DNA of 16,513 nt from an uncultured Prevotellaceae bacterium (GTDB lineage: Bacteria > Bacteroidota > Bacteroidia > Bacteroidales > Bacteroidaceae): the NCBI GenBank assembly GCA_937877625.1, contig CALFJG010000087.1:1-16513 (forward strand), in the 5' to 3' direction. Below, piece after piece: positions 6,742 through 14,755 of this stretch. Numbering within the stretch: position 1 is the first letter of the stretch; each line of letters opens with the position of its first letter. A program made the translations under genes and the position numbers. The notes beneath the pieces are model-generated. The model searched no databases. It was not told the origin of the DNA and worked only from the letters and a program-made list of their open reading frames with translations.

Positions 6742-8076
6742 TCAATTACTCGTAATCACGTTTCCCTCTCCTGCATAAAGCCTTACGGGGCCGTCGAGCG
6801 ACACGGCGAGGACTGTGATTTGTGGGTCAAGTACGGCCTCGGGCACCGTGATATATAAATTGCCTGGCACCTCGCTCCAATAGTTTTTGTTGTACACCTT
6901 GAACGGAAGCATCGTACCATTGCCCACCACCCAAACGCGATTGACATTGTTCATCAAACCTTTTACCTCCACAATACCGTTAGGACGATAAGGCAGATAG
7001 AGAAAAAGCGTCGTGGCATCGGGCGAGAGCGTGGTGTAGCCTTGGAAGAACTCGGCGGGAATGCCCGCACGAGTCTGATAGATGGCTTCGGCATGCTTCG
7101 TAGTCCAACGTCCAAACTCCTTGAGGATATCTACCTCCTCCTGAGGCAACGTGCCGTCCTCGCGCGGCCCAATGTCAAGGAGCATATTGCCGCCCATAGA
7201 AAGACAGTCGACAAATGTGCGCAAAAGCATATAAGGAGTTTTGAAATTGGTGTCTTGAGGTTGGTAGCCCCACGAGTCGTTCATCGTCATACAGAGCTCC
7301 CACCAACGCTCTTTCGGATGGCGTGTAGGAACACCCTGCTCGGGAGTGCCGTAGTCGCCGTAGCCGCGGATGCGGCTATTGATCACGACATCGGGCTTAA
7401 CGGCACGTAGTTGATTGACCACCTCTTCGGCGTGCCAATCGGCAGCACTTTGCTCCCAGTCACCGTCAAACCAATAAAGGTCGGGATTGTAACGCGCGGA
7501 GAGTTCTGCAAGCTGCGCTTTGTTGAAATCTACGAAGCGTAGCCATCGAACGCTGTCGGTGCGTAGTTCATAGCGGGTGGAGGTGCGCGTGTGATTAGGA
7601 TAATCGTTGTGCGACCAATCCACGAGGCTATAATACAAGCCAAGTTTTAGCCCCGCCTGGCGTACGGCCTGACAAAACGGGGTGAGCACATCGCGCTTAG
7701 CAGGCGTGTTGGTAGGAATACTGAGATTGCCCACACGTGTGTCCCACAGTGCCACACCATCATGGTGCTTGGACGTTATCACCGTATAGCGCGCCCCACT
7801 CTCCTTGATAAGCCTCACCCACGCTACAGGGTCGTAGTGCAAAGCCGTGAAACCTTGGCACTGCGCCATATACTCACTGTAAGGCATATAATTGTTGTAG
7901 AACGACCAACTTTCGCTCACGCCGCCCACGGCATAGATGCCCCAATGAATAAAGATGCCCAACTTAGCGTCTTCAAACCATTGCATACGGCGGAGTGAGT
8001 CCTGATGACTTTGCGCAAAGAAAGGCTGCGCAACAACGGCGAGGGAAAGGAATAGGGAGAGAAAAGCCTGTTTCAT
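6742..8076 (-). CDS. secreted alpha-L-fucosidase, GH29 family
   Basis: GH29 enzymes release terminal L-fucose from glycans with retention of configuration. The 444-residue product starts with a signal peptide (MKQAFLSLFLSLAVVAQ, cleavage probably near residue 21). It then has the GH29 barrel: KLGIFIHWGIYAV (38-50), YTVITSKHHDGVALWDT (97-113), LKLGLYYS (143-150) and DLYWFDGDWE (199-208), with D204 as expected nucleophile. WWELCMTMNDSWGY (258-271) follows; E260 is a candidate acid/base, but this residue varies in GH29. A C-terminal beta-sandwich begins near residue 350. The signal peptide lacks a lipobox, so the protein is probably periplasmic. There are no susC/susD genes or other glycosidases nearby, so this is not a classical polysaccharide utilisation locus within the window. 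The gene is divergent from serS and convergent with the lipoprotein gene. Confidence 0.92.
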   Translation of the reverse strand: MKQAFLSLFLSLAVVAQPFFAQSHQDSLRRMQWFEDAKLGIFIHWGIYAVGGVSESWSFYNNYMPYSEYMAQCQGFTALHYDPVAWVRLIKESGARYTVITSKHHDGVALWDTRVGNLSIPTNTPAKRDVLTPFCQAVRQAGLKLGLYYSLVDWSHNDYPNHTRTSTRYELRTDSVRWLRFVDFNKAQLAELSARYNPDLYWFDGDWEQSAADWHAEEVVNQLRAVKPDVVINSRIRGYGDYGTPEQGVPTRHPKERWWELCMTMNDSWGYQPQDTNFKTPYMLLRTFVDCLSMGGNMLLDIGPREDGTLPQEEVDILKEFGRWTTKHAEAIYQTRAGIPAEFFQGYTTLSPDATTLFLYLPYRPNGIVEVKGLMNNVNRVWVVGNGTMLPFKVYNKNYWSEVPGNLYITVPEAVLDPQITVLAVSLDGPVRLYAGEGNVITSN

Positions 8077-8101
8077 AATAGCGGTGCAAGTAGTTTCACA
8101 G

Positions 8102-8110
8102 GCAAAATTA
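8102..8110 (-). promoter_or_regulatory. -7 box for the fucosidase gene
   Basis: On the - strand this reads TAATTTTGC, a full match to TAnnTTTGC. The start codon of the fucosidase gene is about 26 nt downstream, giving a short leader of about 20 nt. No TTTG -33 box is seen. The box lies about 21 bp from the oppositely oriented serS box. Confidence 0.6.
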
Positions 8111-8131
8111 GGAATTTATAACGCTTTTGCG

Positions 8132-8140
8132 TACTTTTGC
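8132..8140 (+). promoter_or_regulatory. -7 box for serS
   Basis: TACTTTTGC matches TAnnTTTGC. It lies 31 nt before the serS ATG at 8172, giving a leader of about 25 nt. Because the box falls inside the sequence that a TTG start at 8127 would translate, it supports the ATG start instead. No clear -33 TTTG is present. Confidence 0.6.
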
Positions 8141-8171
8141 ACACCGAAAACCTAAAACAAATCATTTTTAT

Positions 8172-9446
8172 ATGCTTACTATCCGACAAATCACGGACGA
8201 CCTGGAGGGTGTTGTGCGTGGGTTAGAGAAGAAACACTTTGCGGGTGCTCGCCAAGCCGTAGAGCGTGTGATACAATATAATAATGCGCGCAAGGAAGCA
8301 CAAGCCGAACTCGACCAACGCCTCTCCTTGCTAAAACAAAAGGCAAAAGAGATAGGCGGGCTGATGAAACAAGGCTTACGCGACGAGGCTGAGGCCGTGA
8401 AAGCCGAGGTAGCAGCAATGAAAGAAGGCAATGCCGCCATTGAGGAGCGTATGGCCTCGGCACAACACGATATGGAGCAACTCCTGCTCACCATTCCCAA
8501 CGTGCCCTACGACATCGTACCCGAAGGCGTTGGCGCGGACGACAACCTCGTCGTAAAGCGCGGTGGCGAAGAGATACCCTTGCCCGAGAAAGCACTGCCC
8601 CACTGGGAACTGGCTAAGAAATACGACCTTATAGACTTCGACCTCGGAGTAAAGATAACCGGCGCGGGCTTCCCCGTATATAAAGGATGGGGCGCACGGC
8701 TGCAACGCGGGCTGATAAACTTCTTCCTCGACGAGGCGCGGCAGGCAGGCTACACCGAGATTATGCCGCCCACCGTAGTGAATGCAGCATCGGGATACGG
8801 CACAGGGCAGCTGCCCGACAAAGAAGGACAGATGTATCACGCCGAAACCGACGACCTCTATCTCATCCCAACCGCAGAAGTACCCGTCACAAACATCTAT
8901 CGCGATGTCATTCTTGCAGAACAAGAACTGCCAGTGAAAGTTTGTGCCTACACACAGTGTTTCCGACGCGAGGCCGGCAGCTACGGAAAAGACGTACGCG
9001 GACTTAACCGGCTGCACGAGTTTAGCAAGATAGAAATTGTGCGCATCGACACACCAGCACACAGCTACGAGTCGCACCAAGAAATGCTGAGCCACGTAGA
9101 AAACCTGTTACAAAAATTAGAACTCCCCTATCGCATACTCCGTCTCTGCGGTGGCGATATGAGTTTCACCGCCGCGCTGTGCTACGACTTTGAGGTGTAT
9201 AGCGAGGCACAAGGACGCTGGCTTGAGGTAAGTAGCGTGTCGAACTTCGACACCTATCAAGCCAACCGCCTGCATTGCCGCTATCGCGACACCGACAAGA
9301 AGATACACCTCTGCCACACCCTCAACGGCTCGGCACTCGCACTGCCGCGTATCGTAGCAGCCCTCTTAGAGAATCACCAAACGCCCGAAGGCATACGCGT
9401 GCCAAAGGCTCTCCAACCCTATGTCGGCACCGACATAATCTGCTAA
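8172..9446 (+). CDS. serS: seryl-tRNA synthetase
   Basis: SerRS charges tRNA-Ser with serine in the cytosol. The ATG at 8172 gives a 424-residue protein starting MLTIRQITDD, the usual SerRS N-terminus; an upstream TTG at 8127 would add 15 unrelated residues and include the promoter. Residues about 25-100 form the long two-helix coiled coil that grips the tRNA long variable arm, rich in Ala, Glu and Lys. The class II catalytic core follows, with the PTAEVPVTN substrate segment, motif 2 (CFRREAGSYGKDVRGLNRLH) and motif 3 (NGSALALPRIVAALLENHQ). Length and motifs are typical, and nothing is missing. Its TAA is 2 nt before the GTG of the ruvX-like gene. Confidence 0.97.
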   Translation: MLTIRQITDDLEGVVRGLEKKHFAGARQAVERVIQYNNARKEAQAELDQRLSLLKQKAKEIGGLMKQGLRDEAEAVKAEVAAMKEGNAAIEERMASAQHDMEQLLLTIPNVPYDIVPEGVGADDNLVVKRGGEEIPLPEKALPHWELAKKYDLIDFDLGVKITGAGFPVYKGWGARLQRGLINFFLDEARQAGYTEIMPPTVVNAASGYGTGQLPDKEGQMYHAETDDLYLIPTAEVPVTNIYRDVILAEQELPVKVCAYTQCFRREAGSYGKDVRGLNRLHEFSKIEIVRIDTPAHSYESHQEMLSHVENLLQKLELPYRILRLCGGDMSFTAALCYDFEVYSEAQGRWLEVSSVSNFDTYQANRLHCRYRDTDKKIHLCHTLNGSALALPRIVAALLENHQTPEGIRVPKALQPYVGTDIIC

Positions 9447-9448
9447 GC

Positions 9449-9862
9449 GTGGCGCGGCTCTTAGGCATAGACTACGGCAGAAAACGCTGCGGCGTAGCTG
9501 TTACCGACGTGCTACAAATCGTGCCAGGCGCACTATGTACCGTGCTTACACACCAGCTGCCAGAATTTATCAAAGACTACCTCGCAAAGGAAGACGTTGA
9601 AGCCGTTGTCGTAGGCTTACCCGTGCAAACCAACGGAGAGCCGAGCGAAAACCAAGACCGTGTACTGCAATTCTCACGATGGTTTCGCCGCCAATTTCCC
9701 AACGTACCACTGCACTTCTACGATGAGCGCTTCACATCAAAACTCGCACAGCAAGCAATGATACAAAGCGGAATAGGACGTATGCGCCGACGCGACAAAG
9801 CACTTGTTGACGAAATTTCAGCCTGCATAATTCTGCAAGACTTTATGGCAGCCCGAAAGTGA
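9449..9862 (+). CDS. ruvX: YqgF/RuvX family putative Holliday junction resolvase / pre-16S rRNA nuclease
   Basis: With a GTG start at 9449 the product is 137 residues, matching the family length of about 140. Longer readings from 9275 would overlap serS in another frame and add 58 residues of unrelated sequence. The RNase H-like fold is evident from LGIDYGRKRCGVAVTD near the N-terminus (catalytic Asp in IDYG), VVVGLPVQTNGEPSENQ in the middle, the conserved YDERFTS and the C-terminal acidic motif ALVDEISACIILQDF. E. coli YqgF processes the 5' end of pre-16S rRNA, and homologues have been proposed as Holliday-junction resolvases. It starts 2 nt after the serS stop, so the two are probably co-transcribed. 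A strong terminator follows the gene. Confidence 0.92.
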   Translation: MARLLGIDYGRKRCGVAVTDVLQIVPGALCTVLTHQLPEFIKDYLAKEDVEAVVVGLPVQTNGEPSENQDRVLQFSRWFRRQFPNVPLHFYDERFTSKLAQQAMIQSGIGRMRRRDKALVDEISACIILQDFMAARK

Positions 9863-9886
9863 CACCCTACAAACTCAAACGACACA

Positions 9887-9930
9887 AAGCCTCCCGTTCA
9901 CATACAAAATTGAGAACGGGAGGCTTGTTT
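9887..9930 (+). terminator. strong Rho-independent terminator of serS-ruvX
   Basis: AAGCCTCCCGTTC (9887-9899) and GAACGGGAGGCTT (9914-9926) are perfect 13-bp complements with a 14-nt loop, followed by GTTTAT. It begins 24 nt after the ruvX stop. Confidence 0.85.
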
Positions 9931-9977
9931 ATCTAAGAAAAAGCAAGCGAACCGCTACTCCGATTTAAGAAAAATAC

Positions 9978-9986
9978 TACCTTTGC
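9978..9986 (+). promoter_or_regulatory. -7 box for the large secreted peptidase gene
   Basis: TACCTTTGC is a full match to TAnnTTTGC and identical to the box before the lipoprotein gene (5847-5855). It sits just after the serS-ruvX terminator and about 97 nt before the ATG at 10084, leaving a leader of about 90 nt. No clear -33 TTTG is seen. Confidence 0.65.
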
Positions 9987-10083
9987 CGCGTATAGAAACG
10001 TACAACAAAACATCTTGGCTATATCTTCTTTCTCTCAAAGCGATAGATATATAATACGGAGTATCACATAAAAAACATACACA

Positions 10084-13000
10084 ATGAAAGCAAGACTACT
10101 CTTTGCTGCCGCCCTGTTAGGCGCGGCATCTGTGGCAACAGCGCAGGACATCGTTGTCGTTGACGGCGTTCCTGTAGATCAAAACCGTATGCCCGACTGG
10201 ACTCCACGCGGCACACCCGATTGGAGCGTGATGACACCCTGGGGCAATCCCGCACTGAAAGACACATATACCCTGCCCGACCACTGGAACAACGTGGAGA
10301 CAAAGTATTTCCCCACACGTTTCAACCAAGCCGGCGGCTCCTGCGGCCCCTCAAGCCGCATCGGTTATATGCTCACCCACGAACTCAACGCCTATCGCAA
10401 CGTTGACGGCTCGCTCGACGAAAACCGCCTGCCGCCAAACTTTGTCTATCCTTTCTCTTATGATGGCTCGTCGAAAGATGTGATGGCTATCAACAACGGC
10501 GTGCCTAATATGGTGGTTTACGGCGGCTTCCCCTATAGTTCTATCTACGGTTTCGCCGAGAGCAACGTGGCCGACGCAGGCTGGATGACGGGGTACGACA
10601 AATGGTATCAAGCTATGTTCAACCGCCTGTCAAGCACAAGCAACTTCCCCACAAGCACCGCCACCACCGAAGGCGCACTGGCAGTGAAGCGCTGGCTCTA
10701 TAACCATAACGGCGACGAGACATTTATGACAGGCGGCGTACTCGGACTTGGTTGCGCCGCAGGCACAATGGGACTAAAGAGCGGCGGCATTCCCAACACC
10801 ACAGTAAACAAAGCCGCAGGCATCGTGGGCAAAGCCTATGTGGAACACTTCGGCACATCAGTTGACCACGCTATAACACTCGTAGGCTGGGACGACCGCG
10901 TAGAGTTTGACCTCGACGGCAACGGCGTTTATGGCGAGACAAGCAACCAACTCGGACAAAACGAAGTGGGGGCTTGGATTATCGTAAACTCCTGGGGTGC
11001 AGGTTGGGGCTCTGACGGACAAGCCTATGTACCCTACGCCATTCACGGAAGCACAAACGCCGAGCAAACGCTCAACGGCAAAACCGTATATACCGGCGGC
11101 GAAGGCTGGTGGCCCGAGATTTATCGTATCCGCAAAGACTATGTGCCACAACGCACCGTGAAAGCCGTGGTAAGCTACACACAGCGCGCCGCTATCAGCA
11201 TCAGTGCCGGCGTGAGCAGCAATCTTAGTGCTACAAAACCCGACCGCACCGTGGCTTTCCACCACTTCAACTATCAAGGCGATGCCGATAAAGACGATGA
11301 GATAGATATGATGCCTATGCTCGGCAAATGGGCTGACGGAAAGATACACTACGAACCCATAGAGTTCGGTTACGACCTCACCGACCTTTGCAACGGCTAC
11401 GATATGGGACAACCCCTAAAATTCTTCTTCATTATCACCTCGAAGAGCGAAGCAAAGGGAGCCGGCGGCATCCATGCCGTAAGCATTATGGACTACACCT
11501 TTGATGCCGATGGCGTAGAGATACCCTTTACCATCGAGGGCGACAGCGTATCAATACAAAACGGCGGGAAGCAAACGATGCTCAGCGTGATAGTGAACGG
11601 CTCAGGCATCGCCGCACCTATCAACATAGCCTTAAACGACGGCAAACTCACGTGGGAAGCTCCCGCAGGCACGTCGCTCAAACCCACGTCATATAAGGTA
11701 TATGCCGACGACGAAGAGATTGCCGAGGTAGCCTCCACCGAATACACCATAACTCCGGCGGAAGGCGTGAGCTACTCCGTGCGCGCCGTCTTTGGCCTTG
11801 ATGGAAACACCGTGCTTTCACAAGCAAGTCCGTCAGCCAAGCTACCCGTGGCCTCCGACAACGTAGTAGACGACTATGTGGGCCAGTTTGAGAATGGCGG
11901 TTTCAGCATCCCCGACGTATTTACCAGCGGACTTTCACAAGCCACGATAGAATTCCGTATGAGGCCCACAAGACTTTCAAACTGGAATCAGCAGATTGGT
12001 CCCAACTGGGGTACGTTCCTGATGCACTCCACCAGCGCAGGCGAAATCTCCTACGGATGGAACACAGGCAGCGACCGTGGCACTGTAACAGGCGCGCTGA
12101 AGACATCCGGATGGTCGTCTATCGCGCTTTCCATCGACGGCAGCACAATGACGCTCTATGTAAACGGCACAAAGAAAGGCTCCTTCACGTCAACGAGCTT
12201 CAGTGGTATGCCAGCCCTGAGCGAACTCGTCTTTGGCTCACACCAGAGTGCCAGCAACGGACTTTATGGCTATGTGGACGAGGTACGTATCTGGAAAGGC
12301 ATACGCACACAAAACCAAATTCGGCGTGCTTATCCCAGCGCACTGCTCAACCCCTCACAGTATAACGACCTCTTGGCCTACTATCGCATGGACACCATTC
12401 GGGTGAACGGCGAATTGAAACTGCGCGACTGCGTAGGCGGACACCACGCAGCTTTTGTTACCGAAAACGGCACAGCCAATGTAACAACATCGGTAAGCAC
12501 CGGCTTTAGCAATCCCACACTGGCCGCCAACATCACACGTCCTACAAACATCACCGTAGGTCAGGCCTTTACGTTCACCGACTATTGCCCACCCACCGTA
12601 GTGAAACGCGAATGGGTGATTGACGGCAAGACCTACAACGTTGCCTCACCCACAGTAGTATTCAACGAAGAAGGCACCAAAGACGTGCAACTCACCGTCA
12701 CCGATGGCAACGGCAACACCGCCACAGCAACGTCCAGCATCACCGTCGAGGCCGGCTCCACGCCAACAGCAGCCTTCCACCTCAGCGCAGAGACCGTAAG
12801 CGGTAGCGACCGTGTCAGCTTCATCAGCGAGAACACCGCCCTCGGATGCACCTACCTCTGGGAGATGCCCGGTGCAGTGATAGAACGTGCCACCACAGCT
12901 AACACCTCGGCACAATATACCAGCGTGGGCGAGTTCAATGTAAAACTCACCGTGACAGGACCCGACGGCACAACGTACAGCGAGCAACACAAAGTAGTCG

Positions 13001-14514
13001 TTACACCCAGCGCACCAATAGCACGCTACAGCATCAGCGAAAGTGTTGTGGTTAAGGGCGACGAAGTAGCACTCACCGACAACAGCCTCTACACACCAAC
13101 CGGTGGCTCCTGGATTTTCAGCAGCGACCAGAACGTCTTTGCCACATTCGGCCTGCACACCACCATAACACCCACCGTGCCTGGCGTTTACGACCTTACA
13201 TATAAGGTAGCCAACGAATACGGCTCAAACGAGACGACACAGGGACGCGCGCTCGTAGTGTGCAATGCCGACAGCAAACAAGGTCTGAACTTCGGCGGAG
13301 GCGCACAGCAACTCACCGCCGACGCGCCGGCCGACATCACCACCGCGTGGTCTATCGGTTTCTGGTATCGTCCGATGACTTCGGGCGAGAGCGCACTCTC
13401 TATCCAAGCCGGCGAGGGAGGACTGACACTTAAGAGCAACGCCTCCGACGGCCTCACACTCACCGTAGGCGATGCCACCATCAGTTCCAACAACAACATT
13501 CTGGAGACCAACACGTGGCATCACTATGCAGTGACCGCCAGCCGTGGTGTCATCCGCTTCTATCAAGACGGCGTACTCTCTGGCAGCGGGTCGCTCACCG
13601 GAGTGACGGACTACAGCGACTATTGGAAAGGCCTCGTCATCGGCGGCACAGCAGGCGAGACGACGGGTGTGATGGACGAGCTATGGATTTTCAATAAGAA
13701 CCTCGCCAACACGCGCCTCAAGTCGTACTGCGTACTGCCCGTTACCGATGCCGTGGTAGCCGCCGATGCCGGCAGCCTGAAACTCTACTACGACTTCAAC
13801 TACAGCACCGGCAATCCCGAAGACAAGAGCGGAAACAACCTTAACGGCGTACGCACAGGCTTCGGACCCGACGGCGATGCCTGGGTGGACAGCAAGGGTG
13901 TCTTCGCCCTCAACTTCTCAGCCTCGCAGAGCGTAACACCCCTTGGCGAGAAGATAAGCATCGGAAGCAACTACAGCGTTATTGCCTGGAGCGACCAAGA
14001 AACCACCAGCGAAAGCTCGCCTGCCACAAATGCCCTCGACGGCGCAAATAGCACATTCTGGCATTCGCAGTACAACGGCGGCACCGTCGGCTATCCGCAC
14101 AGCATCACCATCAAACGCACAGACCTCACCGACATAGAAACGGTGAAATTCTACTACACCCGTGCAGAGAACTATCGGCCAGCAGCCGTCACCGTGGAAG
14201 TGAGCGACGACGGCGAGAACTGGAGCGTTATAGAGACCGGAACAGGGCTGGCCAACTCCGAGAACCAATACGTGTTCCTTGCAAAACCCATAGAGCAAGC
14301 CTATATCCGCTTTACGTTCACCAAGGGCTACGGCTCATTCCTCGCCCTAAACGAAATCACTTTCTATGGTGGCCTTATCGCCACGGGCATTGAGGAGATA
14401 AATGCACAGCGCGATGCACAGAACAACGCTTGGTACGACCTACAAGGCCGACGCGTAGTGAAACCCACAAAGGGCGTTTACATCACACGCGGAAAGAAAG
14501 TGTATGTAAAATAA
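10084..14514 (+). CDS. very large secreted papain-like (C1) cysteine peptidase with LamG, PKD and discoidin-like domains
   Basis: The 1476-residue product begins with a signal peptide (cleavage near ATA-QD, residues 20-22). Residues about 60-350 are a C1 peptidase: N81-Q82 and GGSCGP with nucleophile C87, DHAITLVGWDD with H262, and IIVNSWGAGWG with N302, a complete triad plus oxyanion Gln. An uncharacterised beta region (355-480) and an Fn3-like segment (505-590) follow. Then come a LamG-like domain (595-800), three PKD-like domains (814-889, 894-975, 978-1060), a second LamG-like domain (1064-1262) and a discoidin/F5-8C-like domain (1290-1430). The tail 1434-1476 (GIEEIN...YDLQGRR...KGVYI...GKKVYVK) resembles type IX secretion C-terminal sorting signals. 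It is probably exported to the surface, where the accessory domains would bind glycans or host matrix. No propeptide is obvious. It is transcribed alone. The peptidase call is confident; accessory domain edges are approximate. Confidence 0.88.
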   Translation: MKARLLFAAALLGAASVATAQDIVVVDGVPVDQNRMPDWTPRGTPDWSVMTPWGNPALKDTYTLPDHWNNVETKYFPTRFNQAGGSCGPSSRIGYMLTHELNAYRNVDGSLDENRLPPNFVYPFSYDGSSKDVMAINNGVPNMVVYGGFPYSSIYGFAESNVADAGWMTGYDKWYQAMFNRLSSTSNFPTSTATTEGALAVKRWLYNHNGDETFMTGGVLGLGCAAGTMGLKSGGIPNTTVNKAAGIVGKAYVEHFGTSVDHAITLVGWDDRVEFDLDGNGVYGETSNQLGQNEVGAWIIVNSWGAGWGSDGQAYVPYAIHGSTNAEQTLNGKTVYTGGEGWWPEIYRIRKDYVPQRTVKAVVSYTQRAAISISAGVSSNLSATKPDRTVAFHHFNYQGDADKDDEIDMMPMLGKWADGKIHYEPIEFGYDLTDLCNGYDMGQPLKFFFIITSKSEAKGAGGIHAVSIMDYTFDADGVEIPFTIEGDSVSIQNGGKQTMLSVIVNGSGIAAPINIALNDGKLTWEAPAGTSLKPTSYKVYADDEEIAEVASTEYTITPAEGVSYSVRAVFGLDGNTVLSQASPSAKLPVASDNVVDDYVGQFENGGFSIPDVFTSGLSQATIEFRMRPTRLSNWNQQIGPNWGTFLMHSTSAGEISYGWNTGSDRGTVTGALKTSGWSSIALSIDGSTMTLYVNGTKKGSFTSTSFSGMPALSELVFGSHQSASNGLYGYVDEVRIWKGIRTQNQIRRAYPSALLNPSQYNDLLAYYRMDTIRVNGELKLRDCVGGHHAAFVTENGTANVTTSVSTGFSNPTLAANITRPTNITVGQAFTFTDYCPPTVVKREWVIDGKTYNVASPTVVFNEEGTKDVQLTVTDGNGNTATATSSITVEAGSTPTAAFHLSAETVSGSDRVSFISENTALGCTYLWEMPGAVIERATTANTSAQYTSVGEFNVKLTVTGPDGTTYSEQHKVVVTPSAPIARYSISESVVVKGDEVALTDNSLYTPTGGSWIFSSDQNVFATFGLHTTITPTVPGVYDLTYKVANEYGSNETTQGRALVVCNADSKQGLNFGGGAQQLTADAPADITTAWSIGFWYRPMTSGESALSIQAGEGGLTLKSNASDGLTLTVGDATISSNNNILETNTWHHYAVTASRGVIRFYQDGVLSGSGSLTGVTDYSDYWKGLVIGGTAGETTGVMDELWIFNKNLANTRLKSYCVLPVTDAVVAADAGSLKLYYDFNYSTGNPEDKSGNNLNGVRTGFGPDGDAWVDSKGVFALNFSASQSVTPLGEKISIGSNYSVIAWSDQETTSESSPATNALDGANSTFWHSQYNGGTVGYPHSITIKRTDLTDIETVKFYYTRAENYRPAAVTVEVSDDGENWSVIETGTGLANSENQYVFLAKPIEQAYIRFTFTKGYGSFLALNEITFYGGLIATGIEEINAQRDAQNNAWYDLQGRRVVKPTKGVYITRGKKVYVK

Positions 14515-14530
14515 CAGCTGATTAAAAGTG

Positions 14531-14641
14531 TAAGAGGTTGAAAAAGTTTAAGAGGTTTAATACTACACAAAGGGTTGTCAAAAAAAGACCAAGGTCCACA
14601 GCCCAAAGTCATTAAACCTCTTAAACTTCGCAAACCTCTTA
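14531..14641. repeat. long palindrome built of four TAAGAGGTT(T) units
   Basis: Arms of 31 nt at 14531-14561 and 14611-14641 are complementary except for four adjacent bases. Each arm contains TAAGAGGTT twice (14531, 14549; complements at 14614 and 14632) with an 18-nt period in both arms. Weaker complementarity continues outward to about 14523 and 14649. The 49-nt centre has a small GACC-AA-GGTC inverted repeat and a GGG/CCC pair. It begins 17 nt after the peptidase stop and could act as its 3' hairpin, but no T-run follows. It looks like a non-coding palindromic repeat element. No transposase or target duplication was seen. Confidence 0.8.
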
Positions 14642-14725
14642 GACTTTAAAAGATGAAATTCCTTTTTCTAACCCAACACAACTATGCTCATAAATAGGTC
14701 AGCAGCAATTATGGGCATTGTTTTT

Positions 14726-14733
14726 TATGTTTG
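14726..14733 (+). promoter_or_regulatory. -7 box for ffh
   Basis: TATGTTTG matches TAnnTTTG and ends 22 nt before the ffh ATG at 14756, leaving a leader of about 15 nt. No convincing -33 TTTG is present about 20 nt upstream. Confidence 0.5.
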
Positions 14734-14755
14734 ATAGTAGAACGTTTAGTAAAAT

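Noticed and set aside
8127..8171. TTG start adding 15 residues to serS
   Set aside because: The extension includes the -7 box TACTTTTGC and precedes the canonical MLTIRQI start.
8376..9095. 239-residue open frame on the - strand inside serS
   Set aside because: It lies wholly antisense to a clearly conserved gene, has no recognisable family, and its composition (rich in Cys, Val, Tyr, Phe) is typical of a complement of coding sequence.
9275..9448. 58-residue N-terminal extension of the ruvX gene
   Set aside because: It overlaps serS in another frame, is Arg/His/Pro-rich like a shadow translation, and the GTG at 9449 gives the normal family length.
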